Assembly (NCBI GenBank): GCA_951802195.1
Contig: OX637623.1
Location: 124,001-188,000, forward strand
DNA: 64,000 nucleotides
DNA from: Tausonia pullulans
Taxonomy: Eukaryota; Basidiomycota; Tremellomycetes; Cystofilobasidiales; Mrakiaceae
Direction of reading: 5' to 3'
Shown here: positions 1 to 12,201 of the stretch, piece by piece
Layout: each line of letters begins with the position of its first letter
How positions within the stretch are numbered: the stretch's first letter is position 1
Program-made: the position numbers and the translations under genes
The notes under the pieces: model-generated
Databases searched by the model: none
The model's input: the letters and a program-made list of their open reading frames with translations, nothing else
What the model was told of the DNA's origin: nothing

Positions 1-1320
1 GCGCCGGAATTAGAAATGATAGAGTACTTGTCCGAAGGAGTGTCAGCGTCGATGAGACCGAAGTCTACCAGATACAAACCAAGCGGAGAATAGGAAAAGG
101 GCGCGTCAGAGGTGATCTCCGGGCACGAGGGAAGATGATTCAGAACTCACTGCCGATAAGCTCTGGAACCTGTCCAGAGCCGTTGACACCTCCAAGACTG
201 CAGATTAAGTGGGACAGGGCGTCGGTATCGTGTGAAAAAGGGGAGATGCCGCGCGCGTGCGCTCTCGGAGCCAAGAAAGCCGTGCGGCCCAACAAACGTA
301 CTTGAAGCCAGACGCGGCCGAGACCGTCGTGGCAAAAGCTGAGTAGATCGGATAGCCAGCAAAGAGCATGAGCAGACACATAGCCTGGAGTTCCGTATCG
401 AGCGTCAGGGAGAGACAGAGGAGAGCAGAGAGGGGTCAAGTGGTGGAGGGAGCGTGTGAGACGCACGAGCAGGGCAATGAAGCCGAGATTCATCAGTCCA
501 CGCCAGGTGAAGATGGATCCTCCCTTGTCAACACGGTGATCCCGCTTGGGATCCGGATTGTGAAGCTCATCTGTAGAAGCAGGGGGAATGGAGAGGGTGT
601 CAGAGGGCGAGGGGCACGAACGATGACCGAAGTCTCGTTCAGGGGTGTGGAACCTCATTGGCCTGTTTCTGCTGGACTGCCTCACGCACCATCGGGTTCC
701 GGGCTCAGGTCATTCTCCCACGAGGCAGTGTCGGCCGAGAGCGCGTACTGACAGGAGAAGGAGGATTAACGAACGAACCTGTGGGCAAGCACCGGCGACG
801 ACCAAAACTACTGACCTTCTCTGAAACGGTGGGAGCCAGCGACCCCGCGCGGCTTCCGCCACCGCCTGCAGACGGCGAGAAGCGTCGAAGGGATCCGTAC
901 GGCTGAAGGAAGGCAATCTCCATATCAGTCTTGTGAAGCAGTGTTATAGTGCGGTGCGTGTCCTCTCCAAGCCAAGTGTGAATGGAGGTGGCGTACATCG
1001 TCAGAGTAAGCAGCACTTGTGAGCGAGGTCCTTGAGCCCCGCGAGGCTGAGACGCCGCCGGCGACGAGCCCGTTGGAGGAAGAGAGGACCGAGTCGTGGG
1101 AGCCCTCCCTTGACATCGAGGGCGGTCCACCGGACGAGTTCGGGAAGAAGAGGTCCCGGCCTCCAGGTACGCCCGGGTCGGGTCTGGAGGCAGTCGTATC
1201 GAATGAGTCTCGGTAGGGCTGCTGAGCGGACGAGGAAGGGGGATCTAGGAAGGGCGAGGTTGCAGATGACATCTGAGCGGTGCGGGGGTTGCTGAAAGAA
1301 TAAGGCTGGCCAGGTGGCAT
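1..1320 (-). CDS. KRE6: KRE6/SKN1-like beta-glucan synthesis-associated protein (3' end outside window)
   Basis: Family role: type II membrane proteins of the Kre6/Skn1 group have a GH16-like luminal domain and are needed for beta-1,6-glucan assembly in the secretory pathway. Exons on the minus strand: 1320-997, 902-816, 747-690, 570-467, 384-302, 197-151 and 64 to the window edge, with agreeing phases (about 255 residues visible). The start at 1320 opens a Ser/Pro/Gly-rich cytosolic region. Then come the family blocks SADTASWENDLSPEPD and DELHNPDPKRD, a hydrophobic segment (LMLFAGYPIYSAFATT, about residues 180-205), and the motif GQVPELIGNFGLIDADTP, which precedes the catalytic domain in known family members. 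The GH16 domain itself lies left of base 1, so catalytic residues cannot be judged. SKN1 versus KRE6 cannot be decided from this part. The 5' region upstream of 1320 is long and carries no evident gene. Confidence 0.88.
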
Positions 1321-3514
1321 GCTCTTCGCACTCGGTTTCTCTATTCGGGCGGCGAAAGAGGGGAGGACAAGGCTTTGCAGGAGGAGGAAGAGGGTTGTCG
1401 GTGAAGGGCGAGGAGTGTCGTTTCGAGGGAATGGTGTATGCAGGCGGCCTGTGTCGCCTCCCCAGGAGGTGCGCGGGAGATAATAATAGAACAATAGGTG
1501 TGTGACTGCGAGTGAGAAAGAGATTGAGCCGGGCCTTTCAGGGGTCGGCCCTTCTGCCTCGGTTAGCCTGGAACGAGTGAGAAAAATCCCTCGCGTCATC
1601 GCCGCCCGCCGGCTTGTCCTCTCGCCCCGACGACTTTCGGCGTGGTTTGGACGATATGCTCTAGACATCCTCCCGCTTGGCGTTTTTTCTTCCTCTACAC
1701 CCTTCTTGCACTCTTCCCTTCCGCGACACGCTCACGCCTCTCTCGCCATTCCCCTTTGTATTCTAGACCGGCACGTCACCGCTCTACCGCTCTGCGCGTT
1801 TGCAAGCGCGAGGACCTAGACCAGTGTGGGGGAAGAAGGGGCACCGCGACCAACTTGATGTCCGTCCTGCCCAGAATCAATGGGAGTTTTAGGGCAGCCT
1901 TGCCCTCCCAGCGTCTCACTCGACCGTGACCTTGCCCACCCCCCCCCCCCCCCCCCCCCCCCGATCAATCCCTCGGCAGAAGATGTACCAAAAAGTGATA
2001 ACGACGAGAAGGCGCGCATGGTCCCGCGGCCCGGAAGCGGCCTTTGATTCGGATCTGAGTCCGTTCATGAGTGGCGGTCCTCTACCTTAAAATCGTGTCG
2101 TGACTTTGGCCTTGACCGAAAACTGCGAGGGAGACGGAGAGTAGTCGCCACACAGGAACTCGCGCCTCTCCTTTGATAGACGTTCTGCCTGTGCCTCTTT
2201 CTGTTCTCAAATAAACATGGCCTGTTCAACCGTGCAGTTCTAATGACCCTTCGTTGTCCCTGACTGCAAGCCTATTCAGCGTAGCCATATTCTGGGCGAC
2301 AGTACCAGAAGGAGCTTGTCGGAAGGAGCCAGTGACAGAGGCCTAACAAGGGATAGAGAAAAAAATCATTCCAATCGCTGACGAAACGATCTTAAGGAGC
2401 GAGCCGACTATTCTACCACGTTGAAACAGAGGCCGACCGTGGCTCAGATCTCAGAGAGTCTTTCTGAACCCGCCTGGTACGAGGAAGACGAAATTGTTTG
2501 CCGACGTCCCACTTCCCATTGCGCTGCTAGAAGACGAGCAAGGTGAGCATTAAAAACTCAGAACTAAACGGCAGCGGCAAATGCAGACCGACCCTCAATC
2601 CGCCTAGTGACCATCGGCCTCACCCTCAGGGTCGTCGAAGAGTAGATTGTGGATGTCGGAGGACGAAGCTGATGGCAGCACCAGGAGGGAAAGAGGATCT
2701 AGCACATCCAGGCTCATCTTCCTCGAGACTCCGTCGCAACGCCGTGATACGAAGGCTCTTCAATGCACACGGGCAGCTTGCTGGTATCCCGCGGGGATAA
2801 ACTCGGTGGCGCTTGATCTTCCCGCTTCAAGGCGGCGTCGTCTCCCAACCTCTTCATTTGATTCTAGTGCTACCTGGAAGATTTCCAACGCTGCCATTAT
2901 CTTTGAGCTCTTGCGTGAAGAATAAGCAGACTGTTTTAACAAAGGCAGGGCTCTCAATGTCGAATTCAGCCGCCCCGCAGCAACGTTGGAGTGTGGGTCT
3001 AAGCGACGGGACAACGAGCCATAAGAATAATCGAGGACAGCGACAAACAGGTGGTCTGCCGCTCTGGTAATGCGAGTCGATAGATGGAGAGGAGAGTGAA
3101 GAAGCATGTGAAAGCTGAGTACCAGGATGAGTGAATGTTAACGTCAGTGGCCTCGGAATGACGATTGAGAGCGAGACATTTTGGGCCTAAGGTATTGCTC
3201 GAGGAACCCAGTACGGTAAATGAAAGAGTGAAAGGGTGGAGAAGCCGGGCAGCGGGAGCGAGAGACAGGAATGGAGGGAGGTGGTCAGTGTTTATGGAAG
3301 TGGGCAGAACGTTCCAATTGTCAAGCTCTCGCTCTGGCGCGAGCAAAATAACAATATTTCCTCCTTGTCTTTCCAGCTTAACAGCTCGGGGCTCGACCAT
3401 GCAATATACGATAACAATTTAGGTAGACGACATGGACCAGCGCAGTCGGGCAAATGGACCAGCGTGTGATCGAGAGACGCGTCGGTCGTGGACGTGCCTG
3501 CTTCCCCTCCAACC
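1321..3514. other. intergenic region with a 24-base poly-C tract
   Basis: Shared upstream region of the KRE6-like gene (-) and DAD3 (+). Open frames here (for example 2760-3107 minus and 2999-3400 minus) show no recognisable domain and no convincing splice pattern. A run of 24 consecutive C lies at 1939-1962. I see nothing else I can name. Confidence 0.5.
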
Positions 3515-4093
3515 ATGAACGAAGCTACCAACCCCTAGTCCGTTCTTGTTCGTATCGCCGGACGCCTCATGCTCGCTGACGGCCAACCACAACCAGCGCG
3601 GCCGATCCGGCCTACTCGCCCCTCGAGGCCCAAGTGCTCTTCGAATATCTCCGGCTGTCTCAACAACTCAAGCGGGTCAGTCCGTCGCGCGTTCAGACGA
3701 AAGCCGCGTCCGTCGTTGATATCTGTCCGTCCGTCCGTCCGTCCATCCTTCAGCTCAAGGACTTCAAAAAACAGCAGAACCAACCGCATGAGCGGCTCCT
3801 CGCGACCCTTCGCTCGCTCGAGAAGAAGATGGGCCTCGTCCTCACTCTCGTTCGTCATCGTTGTTGCGCGCTTCCCTGTTTTGTTGTTCGGCGTGTCCGA
3901 CAGCTTAAACCTCTTCTGCTTCTGGTGCTTGCACCGATAGTACAAGGCAAGTGTCTGGGCCACCATCGTCGAGGCCGAGAACGACATTGCCACCGCGCAG
4001 GAACACTACGAAGAGCAGAAGTCGCGGGCTGATGAGGATGACGACCTGACGATCCACGGCGACGATGGGTTCCAGGGTTGGGGGAGCGCCTGA
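3515..4093 (+). CDS. DAD3: DASH complex subunit Dad3
   Basis: Dad3 is a small subunit of the fungal DASH/Dam1 ring that couples kinetochores to spindle microtubules. Exons: 3515-3537, 3597-3675, 3754-3849, 3941-4093, giving 116 residues, the usual size. Recognition rests on the conserved order: N-terminal YSPLEAQVLFEYLRLSQQL, then LRSLEKKMGLVLTLYKASVW, matching the Dad3 pattern of S-P-L-E then a helical stretch ending in T-L-x-K-A-S-V. An acidic tail (DEDDDL) follows. The first exon is only 23 bases. The genomic frame from the ATG runs into TAG, but that triplet straddles the exon/intron border (TA|GTCCGT), so splicing removes it and makes Tyr. The second intron contains a short GTCC tetranucleotide repeat (about 3724-3744). 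Start choice: only this ATG joins in phase to the conserved block. Confidence 0.85.
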
Positions 4094-4603
4094 ACCCTGG
4101 CTGTGCTTGTGGACGGGGGCCTCTCGCCCTCCTGAGATAAGCCACACAGACAGGGAGAAGAGGAGGGCGAGCGAAGCGTCTCCACCAAAGACGTACGATG
4201 CTGGAGAGCATCGCTCAGGGAAGAACGGAGGAGGTGAATGAGGGGAGACCAGGGGGGGAGTCGACCTGCTACGATCTTACGACATTTTGACGCCTCGAAA
4301 TCTTGTTGTGAAGTGACGAAATTAAATCTTGCGCGAGTCTCGTCGTGCTAATATGGAAAAAATCTGCTTGCGTCCCTCTGACCTCCAAAGGAGCAGGGGC
4401 AATTCGACAGCGTTGCGTATTCGGCTTCCGACATCGACCCTGTCTGAGGGTGATGCCCGGGCTGACCGGTGAGACGTGCGTGACTGGTGCATCTCTTGCG
4501 CATGCACTGGAAGAGCGCGCGGTCGACTCCGCTGTCATGGCCGGGCCACTACGGCTCGTTCTTGTGTATTTTACTCCCAACCACCGCACCGCATCCCGCT
4601 CTC
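4094..4603. promoter_or_regulatory. intergenic, upstream of the Zn2Cys6 gene
   Basis: About 510 bases between the DAD3 stop and the next start. No gene seen. It presumably holds the DAD3 terminator and the promoter and 5' UTR of the transcription factor; no motif is clear enough to name. Confidence 0.4.
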
Positions 4604-7600
4604 ATGACGAGCCAATCAACCTCCTTCGCTGCTGCATCCACCAGCAGCCGCTCCCCAGACGAGTTCACGCCCTCGCCCTCGGCCCCTCCAGCCCTTTCCT
4701 CGTCCTTCTCTTCGATGGGGTACGCAAACGCCGGGGGAGGAGGAGCGGGAACCGCCGGGAACAGCAATGCTGGTGCTCCTCCACCCCCCAACAAGCCGCT
4801 CAAGCGAGGATCCGCGTGCCAGATCTGTAGGAAGCGCAAGCTGAGATGCTCTGGCGACCGACCCGTCTGCTCCCACTGCTCCAAGGTGCGTCGAAAGGGC
4901 GGGTGGGGCTTGCATGGCTCGCGTCACGCGTTTGGCTTGGGCTAGTCACGATGCTGACGCCGCCTTCCACGTTGGCCTTGTCGTTCGGCTATCTTGCCCG
5001 TCTCGCCGGATGGATCAGAACGCATTGGACTGCGTGTATGATGTTCCGGGGAAACCTAAGAGCCGGGTTGCGTCATTGGAGAGCAAGATCGGTGCGTACG
5101 AAGGAGAAGCCAGCACCAGACACGTATCTCGGTGGACGGCTCCGGCTGTCTCCGGACCACTCCAGTCGTTAGAGAGGACGTCCTTCAAATTGTTCTCCAC
5201 TTAAACCTGCCTCGTTCCCCTTGACAGCTGAGCTTGAGGGCTACCTCGCGAGCGGATCGCTCCCAACGGGACATTCTGTGACCTTCCTCGCCCAGAGCGG
5301 CCGGCAGCGCTCCAATGGGTCCTTCCCGTACCCGTCAGCCGCAGCCTCGACAAGCAGCAGTCACAGCGGCGCTGGAACCGGCGGTCACCACGTTGATGCT
5401 CAGAGCCACCGGCAGGGAGATCAAGAAGCCTTCTCTTCGGCGCTTTGGGATCTCTTCGGGGAGTACGGCGCCGGGCCAGAGAATGGCGGCAGGACGTCCG
5501 GCCTTGGTGGCCTCCTCAATGTGCCAGGTCTCGCGGGGTTTGGAACGAGTCCTCCACGCGAGCGGTCCTTCTTCGGTGCGCCTCTTCTCACGCAAGGCAT
5601 CCCTGGGTTCATGCCCTCGTTGGCGTCGTCTTCAGCGTCCTCCTCCGCCCCCAGTTCGAATCAAGAGCCTACCACTACCACCGTTGGCCCTCCTCCTTTG
5701 GTCTTCTCACCCTCGGCCTTCGGGATGGACACAACAGCACCAATCTCTGCGGCCGAAGCAATCACCGCTGCCGGAGGAGCTCCGAGCGGCGATCCCTACT
5801 TCTTTCTTCCTCCGGACGAGCTCTCGTTGATCGGTCAGCTCTCGACCGAGGCGGAGGACGCTCTCTCGGGTGGCACCCGGGGCAGCAGCGATAAGCCATA
5901 TTCAATCTGGGCTGTCTCTTCGACCTTATCGCCAACATCGAACGGACCTGCCTCGGTTGCCGCCGGCGGCCTCCCGGACCCGTACTTCAGCAGGCAGGCC
6001 TCCTACCTGCCGCCGCCGCTCTCCAACGACCGCCTGCCGGCCCCTCAGCAGCAGCCAAAAGAGTACGACTATATCCCGCAGACCCCCGAGGCCTGGGGCG
6101 ACGGCACGCAGCTTCCGCACGGGCTGCGGGAACACCTGCTCAAGCAGTTCTTTCTGCGCAGAAGGCAATTCGGCATCGTCCTCTCGGTCGAGCGGTTTCT
6201 GAGGTCAGTACAGCAGTGGGGATCTGGAACTTTGATGCCAATACAGACTTAACTGACTCTGTCTTTGGGTACCCGCAGTTCATTTGATGGACCACCAAAA
6301 GAACGGCCGCATCCTGCACTTCTGTTCTCAATGGTCCGTTGAATCGCTCTCTTTCAATGGAAATGTACTGACGGCTTCGCACTTTCAGTATTGCTGCTGC
6401 TGTCGCTTCTCGCCCGACGCAAACATTCGCAGCCTTGAGCCGACATTCAACGCGCTCGCCAAGCTGCACATTGACCAATCGATCCCGATGGCGGACCGCA
6501 TGGTGCAGGTCGTCCAGGCATGCGTGATGATGACGGTGTACCTCTGTGCGGCCAGCCTTCTCTGTGGGTGGGGATGCAACGGCTACTGATTCCCTGCCAT
6601 TTCGTCTGGCCTTGCAGATTCCCGGAGTCGGCTAGCAGAGTGAGAATTGCTCTTGGAAGCATATCCTGACTTCCTGACTAGATCTGACTGATTTTCATGT
6701 GTTTCTTCTCGCAGAGGCTGGGCCATCTCTGGGGTTCGTCTATGGCGTCTTCTGCCTATAGCCGAATGTGACTCTGACGAAATTCCCTTCTCTCTTTCCC
6801 AGCTTGGAATGCGCATAGCCGTAGCATGCCAACTTCACCGAATCCACACCTCGGACTTTGACACATTCTCATACCCGCCGACGTACCGCCCCCCGTTGCA
6901 GCCCCTCTCTGCCCATGGCCGAACACCTGTTTGGCTCCCCCCGCCCAAGGATCGGGTCGACCTCCGGGACCGGATCTGGGCATTCTGGTCCATCTTCCTC
7001 ATGGACAGAATTAGCTCAGCTAGCACAGGTATGTTCTTCCTCGGCTCGCCCGTCAGATGGAAGCGACTGATGCCGGGGCCCACTCTATGTCATAGGCTCG
7101 CCTGTGGCGCTTACCGACAGTGAGATCATAACGCCGTGGCCAAATCGCCCGCTCGAGGCTGGAACGGTCCGTGCTTTTCGACATGCCGCAGCCTATACGT
7201 TGGGCTTCTGATTTGAGAGACCCCCCATATCTGCCTGCAGGACCTCAACAGCGCGTACGACTCACATTCCATCTCCGACCTCTTCTCCATGGATCCTATC
7301 CCTCCCGAACGCGCCCCAGACAGTCTGGGCTCGCTGGTTCTCAAGGCTCTCTGGTGCGTGCTATATCATTGGCGCCTGTGACCTCAAATTCTGGTCGCTA
7401 ACGAACATCTATGTCGTCCACTGTCGTCCTCTGTGTAGCCTATTCTGCCACGCTTCCCGCCTCTTCGACCATGTTTCCCAGCCGTCACTGAGGAACGCCG
7501 CTAGCCAAATGTCAAGGGAAGGCGCCCCAGCGCCTTACGCCTACATACCCCAGGGAGCGGCTCGGTCCTCCTCTCCTTCCGAAGTTTCCACATTCGGAAC

Positions 7601-8623
7601 GGCAACGACCCGCTCCCGGCAGAACTCCCATCACAGCAGCCCCGACTCGCCCGCCATCTCCGCACCGACCTTGAATGCCTTCACCACCACCACCACCGCC
7701 GCGACCACCGCCTCCTTCTCTTCCACCGTCGGCGACGCCTCCTTCTCCGCCGCACCCCCACAGCCGGTGCTCGAGATCCCCCCTGAGTGCAAATCGCTTC
7801 ACCGGGCGCTCCTTCGGTTCATTGCGGCGCTCCCGGCGCAGTATAGGGACGCGTCAAGGCAAGTCGTCGGCGGCATTCCGCCTTGGCATGCCGACAAGGA
7901 TCTGCCGGGCGATCAGGGCAACTTCGATGGGAACCCGAACATGAGAGTCGGAATCAACCCAGTGAGTTAGTAGCTGCGTGAATGGGGGCTTGAGCTGACT
8001 CCATTGATTGCTAAGGTCGTCTTTTCCGTCCACTCGCTCGTCTTTGCGTGAGTCTCCTCGTCTGATACCCTCCTACTTTCCCTCCTGATTCTCTCCGCCC
8101 ACTATTCCACATCAGTGCCTTCGCCCTCCTCTACGAAGAAGAAGCCCGGTTCGACGCCTCCCGCTGGCCGCTCGCTATCGAAGCTGCCAAGTCCGTCGTC
8201 GACCTGATCCGCTGTGTCGTCGACATTGATTTTGGCCAGCTCGACACGTTCATCTCGGTGGGTCGTCTATCTTCTCCGTGGCATTTGGCTACCCCTGACG
8301 GCTGAAGACCAACTCTTCAGGTCGCCTGGAGGCTCACTGCCCCGATCCTGATCCGCGAGGCCAAGCGACTACGAAGAGAGGGTGATGATGTGGCCGCAAG
8401 CGCAACGGAGACAGAGGCGGAGGTTCTGGTTCTCGCGCTCAAGCGAATTGGGGAGGTGTTTGATATTGGGTAAGTACTGACGTGTCGCACTGGGAGAAAA
8501 TACTGAGCTGACATGTGTGGTGGTGACGACAACAGGTTCATGCAGGCCGAAATGCTTGAGTCGCTGGCGAAGATGGACATCAACGGTGATGGTGGGCAGG
8601 AGTGGCTGTCAAATTGCACGTAG
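4604..8623 (+). CDS. Zn2Cys6 fungal-type transcription factor
   Basis: A nuclear regulator with a Gal4-type binuclear zinc cluster. Exons: 4604-4885, 5019-5091, 5228-6203, 6279-6333, 6389-6545, 6618-6639, 6715-6733, 6803-7028, 7096-7166, 7241-7353, 7439-7961, 8016-8047, 8116-8257, 8321-8469, 8536-8623 (975 residues; all phases agree). The zinc cluster is CQICRKRKLRC, then CSHC, then a sixth Cys in NALDC, split by intron 1 and followed by a short helix (SRVASLESKIAELEGYL) that looks like a dimerisation coil. A long low-complexity Ser/Pro/Gly region follows. The middle shows the fungal-specific regulatory domain: RPHPALLFSM, LYSRSRLAEGWAISG, LGMRIAVACQLHRI and FLMDRISSAS. The 22- and 19-base exons in this domain are required to keep LAEGW in frame. 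The target pathway cannot be told from sequence. Neighbours give no clue, as the next gene is ribosomal. Confidence 0.9.
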
Positions 8624-9461
8624 TCTTCTTCTTTTGGTTGTTTCTTCTAAATATGCATTCCCTCTTGATCTTTAGATCTGGCTTTCATCGCAAGAAGTCT
8701 CGGTAATGCGAAAGTGGCGGCGGGCGGCCCATGCTGGTCAGAACTGCGGATGAACCTGTGCACTTTTTTCGCCTCGGCACCGGTGCAAAGGTTCGACACA
8801 TCATCTCAGACGGAAAAACGGCTGTTCCACGTTCTCGTAGTCATGGCCGAGAGAGAAAAAGTACGAGAGGCCGTCCGTCGTCAAGGAGAACGCGACCGAC
8901 CTGTCTTCGGATTTCCCTCAGCCGTCGCGCCTCAGCCTGCTCAAAACTGCTGGCCCTCGAGTGCCCTCAACACCCAACCCCCCAAGAAGTGTGCGTTGCG
9001 TCCCTTCCTCCCTCGTGGCTCGCTCGGCTCGCACAATCGACTATACGGCTACGGATGCTCTCGCCCAGAGCGTACGGCATGCGTTTGAAGGAGAAGGATA
9101 GAGGGAAGCCAGGCAGGGAAGGAAGGAACAGCGGTTGCGCTTCGAAGACTGGCTGTCGTAGTAGCACTCGTGGCTCCTCTACGTCCTCCTTTCTTAGGGC
9201 TCGCTCTCGCTACGGCGAGGCCCGCGAGGTGTGGAGGTGGCCGCTTGGTCAGGGGAGGAGGATGGGCGAGCGAAATAGCACGACAGAGGGCCGCTGAGCA
9301 AGCAGGAGGAGGCCAACCCACGCTGACAAAGTACTCCCCTTCTCCCCCTCACTTGCCCACCCCTCGATTCTTGGCTCTCTTCTCACTGTCTCTCGCCCAC
9401 CAACCACCTTCCCCTGTACCACCACCTCACCTTTTCACTACCCCAAACACTCAGATTCACA
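8624..9461. promoter_or_regulatory. intergenic, promoter and pyrimidine-rich leader of RPL10
   Basis: No gene seen. The last 120 bases before the RPL10 start are strongly C/T-rich, as is common in front of highly expressed ribosomal protein genes in fungi. No distinct box could be assigned. Confidence 0.45.
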
Positions 9462-10498
9462 ATGGGACGACGACCGGCTAAGTGCTACCGCTACTGCAAG
9501 AACAAGCCCTTCCCCAAGTCGAGGTACGTAGAGCTTGGGCCCGCCTGCCTCGCGCGAGCTTTTCCCTCGCCGCTCTTAGGGCTTTCGCTCATGCTTCCCT
9601 CTCTTGCTTGTCTTCCCGCCCTTCAGGTACAACCGTGGTGTTCCGGATCCCAAGGTGCGCTTTCACTTCTGAGCAGCCATGCCCTTCCAAGCACGACATC
9701 TCGCTTTCAAATCCTCGGCTTCGCATGCTGATATGTTCCACCCCGCTCTTCCCCTTTCCTAAGATCCGTATCTTCGACCTCGGTCGCAAGAAGGCCTCGG
9801 TCGACGACTTCCCCTTCTGCTGCCACCTCGTCTCCGACGAGTACGAGCAGGTCTCTTCGGAGGCTCTTGAGGCCGCCCGTATTTGCGCCAACAAGTACAT
9901 CGTCAAGACGTCCGGCAAGGACTCGTTCCACATGAGGATCCGTGTCCACCCCTTCCACGTCGTCCGTTGCAACAAGACCCTCTCGTGCGCTGGTGCCGAT
10001 AGGTGGGTGCTCGCTTTTTGGTCATGTGGCTTGTGGCCTTCGACCCTCCAGTCCTCACTCATGACGCTGACTCACGTCTCTTCCCCTCCTACTCAGGCTT
10101 TCGCAGGGTATGCGTGGTGCTTGGGGAAAGCCCTACGGTGTCGTCGCTCGCGTCAACATCGGACAGCCCATCCTCTCCATCCGCTGCAAGGACAACAACA
10201 AGGCCGTCATCATGGAGGCTCTTCGCCGCGCTCGCTACAAGGTGGGTCACCCCAATTGAGCTGTGATTGATTACCTATCTCATCTTCCTTACTGACTTGA
10301 ATTCATCGCTTCTCCCTCTAGTTCCCCGGACGCCAGAAGATCATCGTCTCCAAGAAGTGGGGATTCACCTCCGTCGACCGCCCCGACTACGAGGTCCTCA
10401 AGGCCGAGAAGAAGGTCATCAACGACGGTGCTTACGTCCAGTTCATCCGCCCCCACGGCAACCTCATTGAGAACCTCAAGACTCAGCTCCGCGCCTAA
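9462..10498 (+). CDS. RPL10: 60S ribosomal protein L10 (uL16)
   Basis: Structural protein of the large ribosomal subunit at the tRNA corridor; it joins late in the cytoplasm, completing 60S maturation. Exons: 9462-9523, 9627-9654, 9764-10002, 10097-10241, 10322-10498 (216 residues, the family's normal length). The protein is instantly recognisable: start [20 protein letters not shown], then [35 protein letters not shown], and the C-terminal [14 protein letters not shown]. The second exon is only 28 bases. Four introns fall in the first three quarters of the gene, all with GT(A/G)CGN or GTGGGT donors. No oddities. The product is certain, and the exon borders are forced by conservation. Confidence 0.98.
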
Positions 10499-11275
10499 AC
10501 GGGTCATTCGCGTCCAGCGAATGCCTGAGGTCGGTCGGTTGCATGAGTACTCTTGGGATATGGCGGCCGCGTCGCTTTGGAAGAAGATTGATGCGCTGCT
10601 TTAAGTTTGTTTCTTTGGAGAGAGCGAAAGGGATGATCTTGAGTTAAGAAATGGGTCAGGCAGCAGAGGAAGACATATCGACTCGCAACACGGCTGTCAG
10701 TAGACAACGTGGGACTGAAGCTTTTCCCTCCCGAGGACCATGCTCTTGTATGAGCTTCTGAGCTGTCTGGGTCTCCTACATACGACCATGGTGAGGGGCT
10801 GGTAGACTTTTCGGAAGCTGCTCATCCACGCGTGGTCTGTCGCCTCAAATCGCATCGTCAACTGCATTTTGTCCTTGTTTCCTCCGCTCGCTCTCCTCGT
10901 GATATTGCCCGATGTTCGAGACCATAATAAGCAAGGGGCGAAGATGAGGAAGAGAGAGCAAAACAGGGGGGGTTCAAACTCAAAATAGCAGAGTCCACCA
11001 GAGGAGCCGAGCCGTTCTTATCCTCCGGCCGGCCTCGATCTGTTGTTTTGTTCACTTGTCTCGCTCCATCCTCTGCCTTCCATCCGTGCTTGTTTCTTCA
11101 GATCGTCAGCCTTATCGACTCGGCTTCCTCTTCATAGGCAAGAGCCCTGATCTCTTCTTCGTTACTCAGTTCGCAAGCAGACACCTTCTTCTGATCCGTC
11201 GATGGGAGTCGGCGCGGATCCACATCCACCTCTCCCTCCCTCTGGCCACGCTCGCTCCTCCTCGTAGCGAACGAC
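10499..11275. other. intergenic region between RPL10 and the first MYND gene
   Basis: About 780 bases with no supported gene. Short open frames (10504-10707 and 10858-11055 minus) carry no recognisable features. It should hold the RPL10 terminator and the promoter of the MYND mini-gene. Confidence 0.4.
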
Positions 11276-11539
11276 ATGCTCGACATTGAGAAGCCGGCGT
11301 GCTTCCTATGCCAAACTCCATCGAGGCACCTCTGTGAGGGATGTGAGAAAGGTGTGTAGATGACTTCGAATCGAATCATAGGAGAAACCAGGCAGACACT
11401 GCTGACAGGTCGCTCGCTGACTTTGGATAACCCTGCGACAACAGCTTGGTTCTGCTCAAGAGCGTGTCAACTACTGTATTGGAGACAGACCCATCATCTC
11501 ATCTGCAAGGTTCAATATCCATGGGGGCTCGAGGCTTGA
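11276..11539 (+). CDS. mini-protein consisting of a MYND-type zinc finger (copy 1)
   Basis: Exons 11276-11351 and 11445-11539 encode 56 residues. The whole protein is a MYND finger: CFLC, then CEGC, then WFCSRAC, then HHLIC, reproducing the C-x2-C, C-x2-C, C-x3-C, H-x3-C zinc-binding pattern with the conserved aromatic (W/F) before the fifth Cys. MYND fingers bind proline-rich peptides and usually sit on larger regulators or SET methyltransferases; here no other domain is visible. The single intron splits the finger just after the second CxxC pair, at a phase-1 position. A second, clearly related gene lies 660 bases downstream in the same orientation with the intron at the same place, so the pair looks like a tandem duplication. 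It could be part of a longer transcript, but stop codons bound it on both sides. Confidence 0.72.
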
Positions 11540-12201
11540 AGCGAACACAGTGTTCAGCAGGCCTGAGCACCTGAATGTGTCGTTGAATCTGAATGGGTCT
11601 GTCTCAGGCCTTGTTCTCCTTGTACTATCTTCTTCTTACTGACTTCCTTCTTTGTCATTCTGCCTCTCTTTGTAACGACCTACACGATGGAATGTCTTCC
11701 ACCATTTCGATTCAATCTCCGACGGGGCAGCCGAACACCATCAGCTCGTCCTTTCTTCCTTTACCTACGTTGTCATGTCGAATATAGACCAGGACTTTCT
11801 ATCCAATCATCATCCCAGCAAGGGGTTTACAGTAAGTCGGAGGCGGAGGCTTGCAAAACAGGGGTCAAAAAGGACGGCTTGCTACGTCGGAGCTTCGTGA
11901 GCCGACCGGCTGGAAAGGATGAAGGAGCAAGGTCGAGATTGAATGAGTGCACTTTTACGATGTTGTTGTTGGTTTCCATCCCTCGCTTGATTTTTTCACA
12001 TAGTCATTACTCTAACGACCATCCCCTCCCTTTTTACCTCTCCCGGTACGTCCAGGCGGACATGCTGCAAGGGCGCTCGTCGCTAACCTGGCTTGCGCAG
12101 TCCTGCTGTTCGTCGTCCTTGCCTTGTCCTTGTCTCCGGAATCCAGCAGCGGGCCCATCTGTCCTCTCTGTCGTCTCTGCCTCCTTCCCATTCCATTCGG
12201 C
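11540..12201. other. spacer between the two MYND mini-genes
   Basis: About 660 bases, T/C-rich. Open frames such as 11687-12355 overlap the second gene out of frame and show no domain. Nothing supported. Confidence 0.4.

Noticed and set aside
10775-10800. ACATACGACCATGG resembling the start of fungal 5S rRNA
   Set aside because: The following 100 bases do not match the conserved 5S helices; chance match.
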